Part shown: positions 15,577-22,953 of the stretch, in pieces
How the letters are laid out: every line of letters begins with the position of its first letter
Position numbering within the stretch: the stretch's first letter is position 1
Origin: DASYLJ01 sp964432595
GTDB taxonomy: Bacteria; Desulfobacterota; Binatia; DP-6
Assembly: GCA_964432595.1 (NCBI GenBank)
Contig: CAYSOF010000002.1
Span: 310,001 to 374,000 of the forward strand
DNA: 64,000 nt
Direction: 5' to 3'
The notes under the pieces: generated by a model
What the model saw: only the letters and a program-made list of their open reading frames with translations
Database searches by the model: none
Told to the model about the DNA's origin: nothing
Program-made: the position numbers and the translations under genes

Positions 15577-16431
15577 TCACCCCCGGAATTTGCGCTCGCT
15601 CCACCAGGGGTAGAACGGCGGCATGTCGCTGCTCGGCTTCATCGGGAAGCTCGCGGCGCGCTTCTGCAGGAACGCCGACACGCCCTCCGCCGCGTCGGCC
15701 GAGCGGCCCATCTCGTATATCGCCTGCGAGTCGACCTCGTGCGCCGCCATCGGATGGTCCGCGCCGAGCATGCGCCAGAGCAGTGCGCGCGTCAGCGTCA
15801 CCGACACCGCCGACGTGTTGTCCGCGATCTCGCGCGCGATGCCGCGCGCGGTGTCCATCAACGCCTCGGGCGCGACGACGCGGCTGACGAGCCGGCCGGC
15901 CAGCGCTTCCTCGGCCGGGAACACGCGGCCGGTGTAGCACCACTCGGCCGCCTGGCTGATGCCGACGGCGCGCGGCAGGAACCAGCTGGAGCACGCCTCG
16001 GGGACGATGCCGCGGCGAGCGAACACGAAGCCGAAGCGCGCGGCCGTCGATGCGATGCGGACGTCCATCGGCAGCGTCATGGTGGCGCCGACGCCGACCG
16101 CCGGCCCATTGATCGCCGCGATGACCGGCTTCTTCGATTCGAAGATGCGCAGCGTGACGAGCCCGCCGCCGTCGCGATGCGCCTTGCGCTCGCCGTGCTC
16201 CTGGTAGTCGAACGTGCCGCCGCCGCCCGAGAGATCGGCGCCGGCGCAGAAGCCGCGGCCCGCGCCGGTCACGATGACGGCGCGGACGGCGTCGTCGGCG
16301 TCCGACCGATCGAAGGCGTCGAGCATCTCCGACATCATCGTGACGGTGAACGCGTTCAGCTTGTCGGGACGGTGCAGCGTGAGCGTCAGGATGCCGTCGG
16401 CCACCTCGTAAAGGAGCTCGGTGTACTTCAC
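15577..16431 (-). CDS. Enoyl-CoA hydratase/isomerase family protein
   Basis: This is a 284-residue crotonase-fold protein. It has the oxyanion-hole segments RGFCAGADLSGG and AAINGPAVGVGATMTLPMDVRIA, and the second acidic region GIVPEACSSWFLPRAVG, typical of enoyl-CoA hydratases. The GTG start overlaps the TGA of the upstream small gene (GTGA) and is preferred over a longer in-frame extension that is arginine-rich and non-homologous. Together with MaoC and the acyl-CoA dehydrogenases elsewhere in the window it points to beta-oxidation-like metabolism of acyl-CoAs. The exact substrate is unknown. Confidence 0.88.
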   Translation of the reverse strand: MKYTELLYEVADGILTLTLHRPDKLNAFTVTMMSEMLDAFDRSDADDAVRAVIVTGAGRGFCAGADLSGGGGTFDYQEHGERKAHRDGGGLVTLRIFESKKPVIAAINGPAVGVGATMTLPMDVRIASTAARFGFVFARRGIVPEACSSWFLPRAVGISQAAEWCYTGRVFPAEEALAGRLVSRVVAPEALMDTARGIAREIADNTSAVSVTLTRALLWRMLGADHPMAAHEVDSQAIYEMGRSADAAEGVSAFLQKRAASFPMKPSSDMPPFYPWWSERKFRG

Positions 16432-16616
16432 GACGCGGGCTCGCGGCGGCGCAGCTCGTAGTCGAGGTGCTGCGCGGTCCCGCCGTCGTCGAGCGCGACG
16501 GTGTACTTCCACGCGCCGTTGGTGGCGATGAGCTCTTCGCCCACGACGCGGCCGCGACGGCCGCCGGGCACGTCGACGGCGTCGCCGATGGTGAGTCTGC
16601 CGGCTGGCGGATGCAT
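16428..16616 (-). CDS. Small SH3-like/KOW-like protein of unknown function
   Basis: This is a 62-residue protein (MHPPAGRLTIGDAVDVPGG at the N-terminus) whose pattern of short strands and glycines (GRVVGEELIATNGAWKYTVALDD) suggests a small SH3-like barrel. GGGAGG about 7 bases upstream of the ATG is a strong ribosome-binding site, and the TGA overlaps the GTG of the enoyl-CoA hydratase gene, both of which support a real gene. The gene starts 5 bases after the lipoprotein stop. No function can be named. Confidence 0.65.
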   Translation of the reverse strand: MHPPAGRLTIGDAVDVPGGRRGRVVGEELIATNGAWKYTVALDDGGTAQHLDYELRRREPAS

Positions 16617-16621
16617 GGTGC

Positions 16622-17017
16622 TTACCTCCCGATGGCTTCGACGTGGAACGTCGTGATGGTCGGATCGTTGGGCAGGCGCACGAGGTAGCGTGCGCTGGCG
16701 CCCGGCAGAACGAGCTGGGGCGTCGGCTGACCCTCTGCGCGGGTCACGACGTTGCCGGCCGCGTCGACGCCGAGCACCCACACGCGGATGTCGCGCGTGG
16801 GCGTCGTGCCGCGATTGCGCACGGAGCCCTCGACGAACGTCTCGCGGCCGTCGGCGCTCCGCGTCCATTTCGCCGCGCCGACGTCGAGCGGAATGGTCGC
16901 CGTCGGTATGCGCCGGTCCTCGTGCACGATGCGCGGGGGCGGCGTGGGCTCGGGCGGGCGCGCGCACCCGGCCGCGGCGGCCGTCACCGCGAGGAGCACG
17001 CGCGCGCCTCGTGTCAG
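16622..17017 (-). CDS. Small putative lipoprotein with FxLYD-like domain
   Basis: This protein of about 131 residues begins with a signal sequence ending in AAAAGC, a plausible lipobox, then a proline-rich linker and a ~90-residue beta domain (EGSVRNRGTTPTRDIRVWV and SARYLVRLPNDP) resembling FxLYD-type extracellular domains. The start is uncertain. A CTG at 17017 overlaps the maoC stop (CTGA), has GAGGT 6 bases upstream, and gives two arginines before the hydrophobic stretch. A GTG at 16999 is the alternative, but would leave no positive charges. It sits between maoC and the enoyl-CoA hydratase pair. Role unknown. Confidence 0.6.
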   Translation of the reverse strand: MTRGARVLLAVTAAAAGCARPPEPTPPPRIVHEDRRIPTATIPLDVGAAKWTRSADGRETFVEGSVRNRGTTPTRDIRVWVLGVDAAGNVVTRAEGQPTPQLVLPGASARYLVRLPNDPTITTFHVEAIGR

Positions 17018-17847
17018 GCCGCGACCTCGGCGAGCGCCGACGTCAGCACGTTCTCGCCGCGCTCGGTCTTCGCCGTGAGGACTACCTTGCCGGGCGCGAT
17101 CTGCCACATGTCGGTCGTGATCGTTTCGCCGGGGAACACGACGCCGGAGAAACGCACCGCGAACGACTTGAGCCGCGCCGGATCGTTGTCGCAGTAGGCG
17201 GCGAGCACGGCGCGGCCCGCGTGGCCGTACGTGCATAGCCCGTGGAGGATGGGACGGTCGAAGCCGCCCATCGCGGCGAACTGCGGATCGGCGTGCAGCG
17301 GGTTCATGTCGCCCGACAGGCGATAGATGAGCGCCTGGTTCGGCAGCGTCTTGTACGAGATCGTCTTGTCGGGCGCGCGATCCGGCGGGACGTTGGTGGC
17401 GCCGCTCGGTCCGCGGTCGCCGCCGAAGCCGCCCTCGCCGCGCACGAAGATCGACGAGCGCGAGCTGAAGAGCACCTTGCCCTTCGTGTCGACCGACTCG
17501 GTGCGCACGACGACGACGGCGCCCTTGCCCTTGTCGTACACCGCCTCGATGCACGGCGTGGTGACGACGGTGCCCTCGGTGGGAATGGGGCCGGGCACAT
17601 CGATGGCCTGCTCGCCGTGGAGCACCATCGCCGGGTTCACCTGCATCGCGCCGCCGAGGTTCAGCATGGCGGGGAACGACGGGATCACCGCGAACGTCGG
17701 CAGCACCTTCAGCTCGCGCTCGTAGGTGAACGCCAGCTCGTCCGTGCCGCAGCCCACCCCCAGCGCGTACAGCATGACGTCCCGCTCGGTATAGGTGTGC
17801 GTGACCGAGCCGAGCTTCTTGCCGATGGCCGACAGATCGATGGGCAT
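17014..17847 (-). CDS. MaoC-like (hydratase 2 type) double-hotdog dehydratase
   Basis: This is a 277-residue protein with two hotdog halves. The second half carries the hydratase-2 motif YRLSGDMNPLHADPQFAAM with catalytic Asp and His, followed by GFDRPILHGLCTYG. Such proteins hydrate enoyl-CoAs or act as (R)-specific dehydratases. The ATG at 17847 (MPIDLSAIGKKLG) is preferred; a GTG five codons upstream (17862) is also open. It is divergent from the SDR gene with a TTGACG palindrome between them, and leads a cluster with enoyl-CoA hydratase. Confidence 0.85.
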   Translation of the reverse strand: MPIDLSAIGKKLGSVTHTYTERDVMLYALGVGCGTDELAFTYERELKVLPTFAVIPSFPAMLNLGGAMQVNPAMVLHGEQAIDVPGPIPTEGTVVTTPCIEAVYDKGKGAVVVVRTESVDTKGKVLFSSRSSIFVRGEGGFGGDRGPSGATNVPPDRAPDKTISYKTLPNQALIYRLSGDMNPLHADPQFAAMGGFDRPILHGLCTYGHAGRAVLAAYCDNDPARLKSFAVRFSGVVFPGETITTDMWQIAPGKVVLTAKTERGENVLTSALAEVAA

Positions 17848-17867
17848 GGGCGCGGAAGTCACCCGAT

Positions 17868-17897
17868 TTGACGGCTCACGTCAAGCGGACGTAGGAC
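17868..17897 (+). promoter_or_regulatory. Promoter of the SDR gene with overlapping palindrome
   Basis: TTGACG (17868-17873), an 18-base spacer and TAGGAC (17892-17897) form a sigma-70-like promoter. The predicted transcription start, about 7 bases after the -10 box, coincides with the SDR ATG at 17904, so the mRNA would be leaderless. The -35 box is also the left arm of a perfect palindrome TTGACG-N5-CGTCAA (17868-17884), placed between the divergent maoC and SDR genes; it could be a regulator site or back-to-back -35 elements. Confidence 0.5.
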
Positions 17898-17903
17898 GCG
17901 CGG

Positions 17904-18650
17904 ATGCGCGCGCTGGACGGTCGGATCGTCGTCGTCACCGGAGCATCGAGCGGCATCGGCGAGGCCACCGCGAAGGCCGTCGTGGCGGCCGGCGCGCGCG
18001 TCGTGCTGGCGGCGCGGCGGGTCGATCGGCTCGAGCGGCTCGCGGCCGGATTCGATGCGGCGCGCGTCGCGGTGCAGCCGACCGACATGCGCGTCGAGGC
18101 CGACGTCGTGCGGTTGATCGCCGTCGCGCGCGAGCGTTTCGGCGGCGTCGACGTGCTCGTCAACAACGCGGGGCTCGGCCGGCGCGCGCCGCTCACGTCG
18201 GGACCGACCGAGGCGTGGCGCGAGATGCTCGAGGTGAACGTCCTCGGGCTCTGCATCGCGACGCGCGAGGCGATCCAGGACATGGAGCGACGCGGCGTCG
18301 CGGGGCACGTCGTGCACGTGTCGTCGATGGCGGGGCATCGCATCCCCGGTCCCGACGGCGGCGTCTACGCCGCGTCGAAGTTCGCGGTGCGCGCGCTCAC
18401 GGAGGCGTTACGCGTGGAGCTCCGTGCGAAGGGAAGCCCGATCCGCGTCTCTGCGATCTCGCCCGGCCACGTCGAGACGGAATTCGCGGGCGTCTTCCAG
18501 GGCGACGCCGAGAAGGGCGCCGAGACGTACCGTCGCATGAAGGCGCTCGAGCCGCGCGACGTCGCCGACGCGATCGTGTGGGCGGTGACGCAGCCGCCGC
18601 ACGTCGAGGTGCACGACGTGCTCGTGCGTCCGACGGCGCAGAAGAACTGA
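17904..18650 (+). CDS. Short-chain dehydrogenase/reductase (SDR)
   Basis: This is a 248-residue classical SDR. The nucleotide-binding motif TGASSGIG spans residues 12-19, NNAG is at 87-90, and the catalytic triad is Ser140/141, Tyr155 and Lys159 (YAASK). The SxGH..TEF region after the active site (ISPGHVETEFAG) is usual for the family. It is an NAD(P)-dependent oxidoreductase of unknown substrate. It is divergent from maoC and converges on the YqiA-like gene with a 3-base gap. Confidence 0.9.
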   Translation: MRALDGRIVVVTGASSGIGEATAKAVVAAGARVVLAARRVDRLERLAAGFDAARVAVQPTDMRVEADVVRLIAVARERFGGVDVLVNNAGLGRRAPLTSGPTEAWREMLEVNVLGLCIATREAIQDMERRGVAGHVVHVSSMAGHRIPGPDGGVYAASKFAVRALTEALRVELRAKGSPIRVSAISPGHVETEFAGVFQGDAEKGAETYRRMKALEPRDVADAIVWAVTQPPHVEVHDVLVRPTAQKN

Positions 18651-18653
18651 CCG

Positions 18654-19286
18654 TCAGCGCAGGCCGTGGGCGCGGAGGAAGTCGACCGTCCGCTCCCACA
18701 TCGGCTCGAGTACGTCCAGTAGCTCGTGGCCGTCGTCGTAGACGACCAGCTCGCGACCCGGGCGCGCGTGCGCGAAGCGCTCGACGTCGGCGAGCGCGAC
18801 CGTGTCGTCCCGGCGGCCCGCGAGGATCAGCGTCGGGCAGCGTGGATCGGGAAGCTCGGGCCAGCGGCGCGCGTCGTCGAGGAGGCCGATGCCGAGCGGC
18901 TCCTCGCGATCCAGGCCGTAGTGCCAGACCGGCATGGTTCCCTCGCGCCGCCACTCGGCGACCCCGTCCGGCCCGAGCCCCGCCTCCCACGTCGTCAGGA
19001 AGCCGATCGCCGGAGCGAGCATGACGATCGCGCGCACCCGGTCGGGCCACCGCTCGCCGGCGATGGCCGCGAGGTAGCCGCCCATGCTGGAGCCGATCAG
19101 TACGGCGGGCTCGCGCAGCAGCTCGTCGACCACGTCGAGCTGGCTCGTGATCGTCATCGACCCGAAGTCGGGGGCGAGATCGGGGACGGCGAGCGTCTGG
19201 CCGAGCGTCGCGAATCGGTCGCGAAACCAGACCGCCTTCGTGCTGCCCGGACCGGAGGCGAACCCGTGGAGGTACGCGAGCATCAT
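18654..19286 (-). CDS. YqiA-like alpha/beta hydrolase (esterase)
   Basis: This is a 210-residue protein beginning MMLAYLHGFASGPGSTKA, the oxyanion-hole start typical of YqiA/UPF0227-like esterases. GSSMGG is the nucleophile elbow (Ser in LIGSSMGGYLA); RRDDTV contains the likely acid residue and DDGHELL the catalytic His. The first ATG overlaps the TGA of the DUF202 gene (ATGA). It is the third gene of a small minus-strand operon. Substrate unknown. Confidence 0.82.
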   Translation of the reverse strand: MMLAYLHGFASGPGSTKAVWFRDRFATLGQTLAVPDLAPDFGSMTITSQLDVVDELLREPAVLIGSSMGGYLAAIAGERWPDRVRAIVMLAPAIGFLTTWEAGLGPDGVAEWRREGTMPVWHYGLDREEPLGIGLLDDARRWPELPDPRCPTLILAGRRDDTVALADVERFAHARPGRELVVYDDGHELLDVLEPMWERTVDFLRAHGLR

Positions 19287-19663
19287 CGCGCGATGACCGT
19301 CAGGTAGACGGCCATGCCGAGACCGATGCCGGCCAGCACGAGGGACACGGTCACACCGAACGTCGGGCGCGGGACGAAGATCTCGCCGCGCGCCAGCGTC
19401 CGCAGCCGGCGCGTATGCTGCACGGCCGCCGCGACGTTGACGGCGACGCCGAGCACGACGAGGCCGGCGCCGATCCACACCGACTTGCCGGTGCCGGCGG
19501 GCATGGGCTCGTGCGAGCCCATCTCGTGGAGGAACACGCCGAAGCGGGCGACGACGAAACCGAAGCCCATGAGCGCCAGCCCGGTGCGCACCCACGCGAG
19601 CAGCGTCCGCTCCTCGGCGAGCGCCACGCGCGGATCGCGCGCCAGCGGGTCGACGGCGCTCAG
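19283..19663 (-). CDS. DUF202 (YidH-like) inner-membrane protein
   Basis: This 126-residue protein has the family signature DPRVALAEERTLLAWVRTGLALMGFGF in pieces, followed by two more hydrophobic segments, giving three transmembrane helices in all. Family members are small membrane proteins of unknown function. The proposed start is a CTG at 19663 that overlaps the stop of the upstream small gene (CTGA) with GAGGA upstream; no ATG or GTG lies between that stop and the conserved DPR. The downstream YqiA-like gene overlaps by 4 bases. Confidence 0.75.
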   Translation of the reverse strand: MSAVDPLARDPRVALAEERTLLAWVRTGLALMGFGFVVARFGVFLHEMGSHEPMPAGTGKSVWIGAGLVVLGVAVNVAAAVQHTRRLRTLARGEIFVPRPTFGVTVSLVLAGIGLGMAVYLTVIAR

Positions 19664-19803
19664 GCGCGGTCCTCGTCGTCGTCGGGCTCGGGCGGTGCTT
19701 CGGTGCCGGTGACCGGCGTCCACGACGGTGGATCGCTGGCCGGGAACGACTCCTCGGACGACTCTTCGACGGGATCGTCGGACTTCTTCTTCGGACGCTC
19801 CAT
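19660..19803 (-). CDS. Small acidic ESFPASDPPSWT protein
   Basis: This 47-residue ORF begins MERPKKKSDDPVEESSEESF and continues with PASDPPSWTPVTG and an acidic tail. The ESFPASDPPxWT core is one I recognise from many short bacterial proteins of unknown function. It is too short for routine gene callers. It starts with ATG, ends by overlapping the proposed CTG start of the DUF202 gene, and is divergent from the MFS transporter, 91 bases away. It is probably an intrinsically disordered cytoplasmic protein. Confidence 0.7.
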   Translation of the reverse strand: MERPKKKSDDPVEESSEESFPASDPPSWTPVTGTEAPPEPDDDEDRA

Positions 19804-19894
19804 GTCTCCGTGGATGGGCCGCATCGACGGCGACGTCAACCCCGTCGGCCGCCGGACTTCCCCGCGGTGGCGATCCGCCCTATGGTGCGCGCCC

Positions 19895-21178
19895 GTGTCC
19901 GCCCCGCCGATCTCACCCGGCTACGCGCGCTACGTCCTCGGCGTCCTGTTCGTCGTCTTCGTCTTCAACTTCGTCGACCGCCAGATCCTCTCGATCCTGC
20001 TCGAGCCCATCAAGGCGGAGCTCGGCGTGTCCGACACCGCGATGGGCTTCCTCACCGGCATCGCATTCGCCCTGTTCTACACGGTGGCGGGCATCCCGAT
20101 CGCGCGCTGGGCCGACACCGGCAACCGGCGCAACGTCATCGTGCTCGGGCTCGCGGTGTGGAGCGCCATGACGGCGCTCTCCGGGCTGGTGCGATCGTTC
20201 GGGCAGCTGGCGCTCGCGCGCATCGGCGTCGGCATCGGCGAGGCGGCCTGCAGCCCGCCGGCGCACTCGCTGCTCGCCGACTACTTTCCGCCGCATCGAC
20301 GCGCCACCGCGCTCGCGATCTACTCGATGGGCATCCACGTCGGCATCCTGCTCGGCTTCGTGCTGGGCGGATGGGCGAACCAGCTGTTCGGCTGGCGCCA
20401 GGCGTTCATGATCGTCGGCGTTCCGGGGTTGCTCCTCGCGGTGCTGGTCCGGCTCACGGTGCGCGAGCCGCCGCGCGGGACGTGGGAAGCGGCGACGGCG
20501 GGCATCCCGACCGAGACGGTGCGCGAGGTGCTTGGCTTCGTCTGGGGGCTCCGCGCGTTCCGTCACATGGCGCTCGCGGCCGCGCTGCACTCGTTCGCGG
20601 GCTATGCGGCGGCGACCTGGGGACCGGCGTTCCTCGTCCGCGTGCACCAGATGGAGACGGGCGCCATCGGCACGTGGCTCGGGCTCATCACCGGCATCGG
20701 CGGCGCCGTCGGCGCGGTCGGCGGCGGGATGCTCGTCGACCGGCTCGGCCGGCGCGATCCGCGGTGGAGCGTCTGGATCCCGGCCGTCGCCTGCCTGCTC
20801 GAGGTGCCGTTCTGGATCGCGTTCCTGCTGGCGCCCGAGGCGGTGCCCGCCATGCTGTGGTTCATCCCCGCGGTCGTGCTGGGCGCGATGTGGCTCGGCC
20901 CGGTGTTCGCGACCACGCAGGGTCTGGTCCGCCCGCACATGCGGGCGCTCGCCTCGGCACTGCTGCTGTTCGTGATCAACCTGATCGGCCTCGGCATGGG
21001 ACCGCAGGCCGTCGGCATCCTGAACGATCTCTTCGCGCCGACCTGGGGCGCACACGCGATCCGCTACTCGCTCCTGCTCGTCACGGTGGTGAACGTCTGG
21101 TCGGCGCTGCACTTCGCGCTGGCCGCGCGCACGCTGCGCGCCGACCTGGGCGCGCAGAACGCGGCTCAGGCGGCGTAG
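19895..21178 (+). CDS. MFS transporter, spinster-like
   Basis: This is a 427-residue, 12-helix MFS permease. Helix 1 has FVFNFVDRQILSILLEPIK, the FNxxDRQxL pattern characteristic of spinster-like bacterial MFS proteins, and RWADTGNRRNVI is the motif after helix 2. The start is taken as a GTG at 19895 because the upstream in-frame ATG at 19802 adds a non-homologous arginine-rich segment. TATGGT lies 8 bases before the GTG, consistent with a near-leaderless mRNA. The substrate is unknown. Its 3' end overlaps the convergent next gene by 13 bases. Confidence 0.82.
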   Translation: MSAPPISPGYARYVLGVLFVVFVFNFVDRQILSILLEPIKAELGVSDTAMGFLTGIAFALFYTVAGIPIARWADTGNRRNVIVLGLAVWSAMTALSGLVRSFGQLALARIGVGIGEAACSPPAHSLLADYFPPHRRATALAIYSMGIHVGILLGFVLGGWANQLFGWRQAFMIVGVPGLLLAVLVRLTVREPPRGTWEAATAGIPTETVREVLGFVWGLRAFRHMALAAALHSFAGYAAATWGPAFLVRVHQMETGAIGTWLGLITGIGGAVGAVGGGMLVDRLGRRDPRWSVWIPAVACLLEVPFWIAFLLAPEAVPAMLWFIPAVVLGAMWLGPVFATTQGLVRPHMRALASALLLFVINLIGLGMGPQAVGILNDLFAPTWGAHAIRYSLLLVTVVNVWSALHFALAARTLRADLGAQNAAQAA

Positions 21179-21498
21179 GCGGCGACCAGCCGGCGATCGC
21201 GGCGACGCTGCAGCGCCGAGCGGACCGCGTCGCGATCGAGACTCAGCGAGTCGCAGAGGTTCGCGAACGAGTACGGCCACGACGTGTCGTTCGACGCGAA
21301 CCACTCGACGGTCTCCGGCGCGAACGCCGGACCGCGGAGGTAATGCAGCACCGCGTCCTCCAGCACCGCCAGCATCAGCCGCTTCTCGGGCTGCATCGCC
21401 GCGACGCCCGGTGCCCGGAAATACTGCTCCGGAAGCACCGCCTCGAACTCGTGCCAGCCTCGCACCCCTTCACTTCCGACGGATTTCGTCCTTGGCAT
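21166..21498 (-). CDS. Small conserved protein of unknown function
   Basis: This 110-residue protein contains EKRLMLAVLEDAVLHYLRG and later SFANLCDSLSLDRDAVRSAL, a helix-rich layout I recall from a widespread family of small deltaproteobacterial-type proteins with no assigned role. The C-terminal half resembles a helix-turn-helix (SFANLCDSLSLD, then RDAVRSALQRRR), so a DNA-binding role is possible. The ATG at 21498 is preferred over longer in-frame reading, which runs into unconserved sequence. It overlaps the convergent MFS gene by 13 bases. Confidence 0.7.
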   Translation of the reverse strand: MPRTKSVGSEGVRGWHEFEAVLPEQYFRAPGVAAMQPEKRLMLAVLEDAVLHYLRGPAFAPETVEWFASNDTSWPYSFANLCDSLSLDRDAVRSALQRRRDRRLVAAYAA

Positions 21499-21692
21499 GA
21501 TGACGCAGTGCGACTGCAAGACGCTTGCCACGCGCGCCGCGCCGCATCCCTCCGGCGAATCCAGCCGCCGCCGCGCACGACGTGCACACTGCATGCGCAT
21601 CGTGCCTGCGCCGTGCGCAGCGGATGCACACGGATCAGGCCAGGATCGCGCGTGCTCTGCGAGCAATGCCGGGATATGGACGGTCGGCACGC

Positions 21693-22310
21693 GTGGACAC
21701 CCTCCGCTTCTTGCAGGGCCTCGCCGTCGGCATTGCCATGTCCGCGCCGATGGGCCCGGTGAACGTCCTGTGCATCCGGCGCACGCTCCTGCACGGCTTC
21801 CGGCCGGGATTGGCCGCCGGTCTGGGGGCCGCCGCGGCCGATACGCTGTATGGGGTGGCTGCCGCTTTCGGCGTATCGATGGTCGCGAGCGTCCTGACGA
21901 CGTACGCGCTCGCGCTCCAGCTCGGCGGCGGCGCCGTGCTCTGCGTGCTCGGCCTGCGGACGCTCCTGGCCCCGCCGCCCGCGCTCGGGGCGGCGAGCCT
22001 GCCGGCGCGCGCGGTCGCCTGGGGCTTCTGGGCGACGTTCCTGCTGACGCTGTCGAATCCGCTCATGCTGGTGTCGCTCGGCGCGATCTTCGCGGCGGTC
22101 GGGCTCGGCGACGAGGCCATCACGACGCGCGAGTCGGCCGTGCTCTGCGTCGGCATCGCGACCGGCGCGCTGCTCTGGTGGTCGGCGCTCGTCTTCGCGG
22201 TCGACTGGCTGCGGCCGCGGGTGGAGGCGCGCGGGCTGTGGTGGGTGAACCTCGTGTCCGGAGGCCTCCTGCTCGCGGGAGGCATCGCCGTGCTGGCGGC
22301 GGTGCTATGA
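21693..22310 (+). CDS. LysE-family exporter
   Basis: This is a 205-residue membrane protein with six hydrophobic segments. The family motif GIAMSAPMGPVNVLCIRRTLLHG is in helix 1 and TLSNPLMLVSLGAIFA in the middle, as in LysE/RhtB amino-acid exporters. The GTG at 21693 gives a typical length; an in-frame ATG at 21666 would add nine residues. The exported compound is unknown. It is followed after 6 bases by a membrane TPR-like protein. Confidence 0.85.
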   Translation: MDTLRFLQGLAVGIAMSAPMGPVNVLCIRRTLLHGFRPGLAAGLGAAAADTLYGVAAAFGVSMVASVLTTYALALQLGGGAVLCVLGLRTLLAPPPALGAASLPARAVAWGFWATFLLTLSNPLMLVSLGAIFAAVGLGDEAITTRESAVLCVGIATGALLWWSALVFAVDWLRPRVEARGLWWVNLVSGGLLLAGGIAVLAAVL

Positions 22311-22316
22311 GCGTGC

Positions 22317-22916
22317 ATGTCCCGTGACCTCCGCGGTCTCCTCGCCGCACTGCGGTTCGCCAGCGATCGCTGGACGCACGAGGCGTCGCCGTGGATCCGT
22401 CCGTTCCTGCGCGTCTGGATACTCGTCCTCCTCTGCGTGTTCCTCGTGCTCGCACTGCCGTTCCTGCCGATCCTGCGACGGCGGGTTCGCGCGACGGAGC
22501 AGGCGTGCGACCGTCTCCTGGCGCACGTCCGGCGCCAGTGGTCGGAAGGCAGCACGGAGTCGGCCATCACGCTGCTGCGCGACGTCTATGCCCGGCTCCG
22601 CGCGGCGCCCAGTGGCCAGCTCGACGTGGAGCCGTACGGGACGCTGCACTTCGCGTGGAACTCGTACGAGCTGACGAACGTGCTCTACAACTGCGAGACG
22701 ACCCTCGGGCATTGGGATCGCGCGCTTGCCGTCGCCGACGACGCCATCGAGCTGATCGGCGAACAGGAGGCGGGCAGCTGGCTCCTGTCGAAGGCGCGCT
22801 GTCTCGCGCAGCTCGGTCGCGACGGCGAGGCGAAGGCGCTGCTGCTCCGTCACCGCGACCCGGGCGACCCGTCGTCGGCGTTCAACGTGATGCTCGACGA
22901 GCTGCGCCGCCGCTGA
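22317..22916 (+). CDS. Membrane-anchored TPR-like protein of unknown function
   Basis: This is a 199-residue protein with one strong hydrophobic segment (about residues 33-51, VWILVLLCVFLVLALPFLP) followed by a soluble helical region (CDRLLAHVRRQWSEGS, and later LGHWDRALAVADDAIELIGEQ and WLLSKARCLAQLGRDGEAKALL). The latter has the spacing of two or three TPR repeats. It probably acts as a membrane-bound scaffold. It may be co-transcribed with the LysE-type exporter. A strong hairpin follows its stop. Confidence 0.7.
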   Translation: MSRDLRGLLAALRFASDRWTHEASPWIRPFLRVWILVLLCVFLVLALPFLPILRRRVRATEQACDRLLAHVRRQWSEGSTESAITLLRDVYARLRAAPSGQLDVEPYGTLHFAWNSYELTNVLYNCETTLGHWDRALAVADDAIELIGEQEAGSWLLSKARCLAQLGRDGEAKALLLRHRDPGDPSSAFNVMLDELRRR

Positions 22917-22944
22917 GCGCCGGGGGTCATGCGACCCCCGGCGC
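22917..22944. terminator. Strong hairpin between convergent genes
   Basis: A perfect 11-bp stem (GCGCCGGGGGT and ACCCCCGGCGC) with a 6-base loop begins one base after the TPR-protein stop and ends ten bases before the stop of the convergent RTX gene. There is no T-run on either strand, so intrinsic termination is uncertain, but the position suits a bidirectional terminator or RNA-stabilising structure. Confidence 0.5.
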
Positions 22945-22953
22945 CGCGTCGTG

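Noticed and set aside
21540..21660. Partial inverted repeats with GTGCAC/GTGCGC elements before the LysE-type gene
   Set aside because: The arms match poorly and no consistent spacing or motif emerges; it is probably chance in a GC-rich gap.
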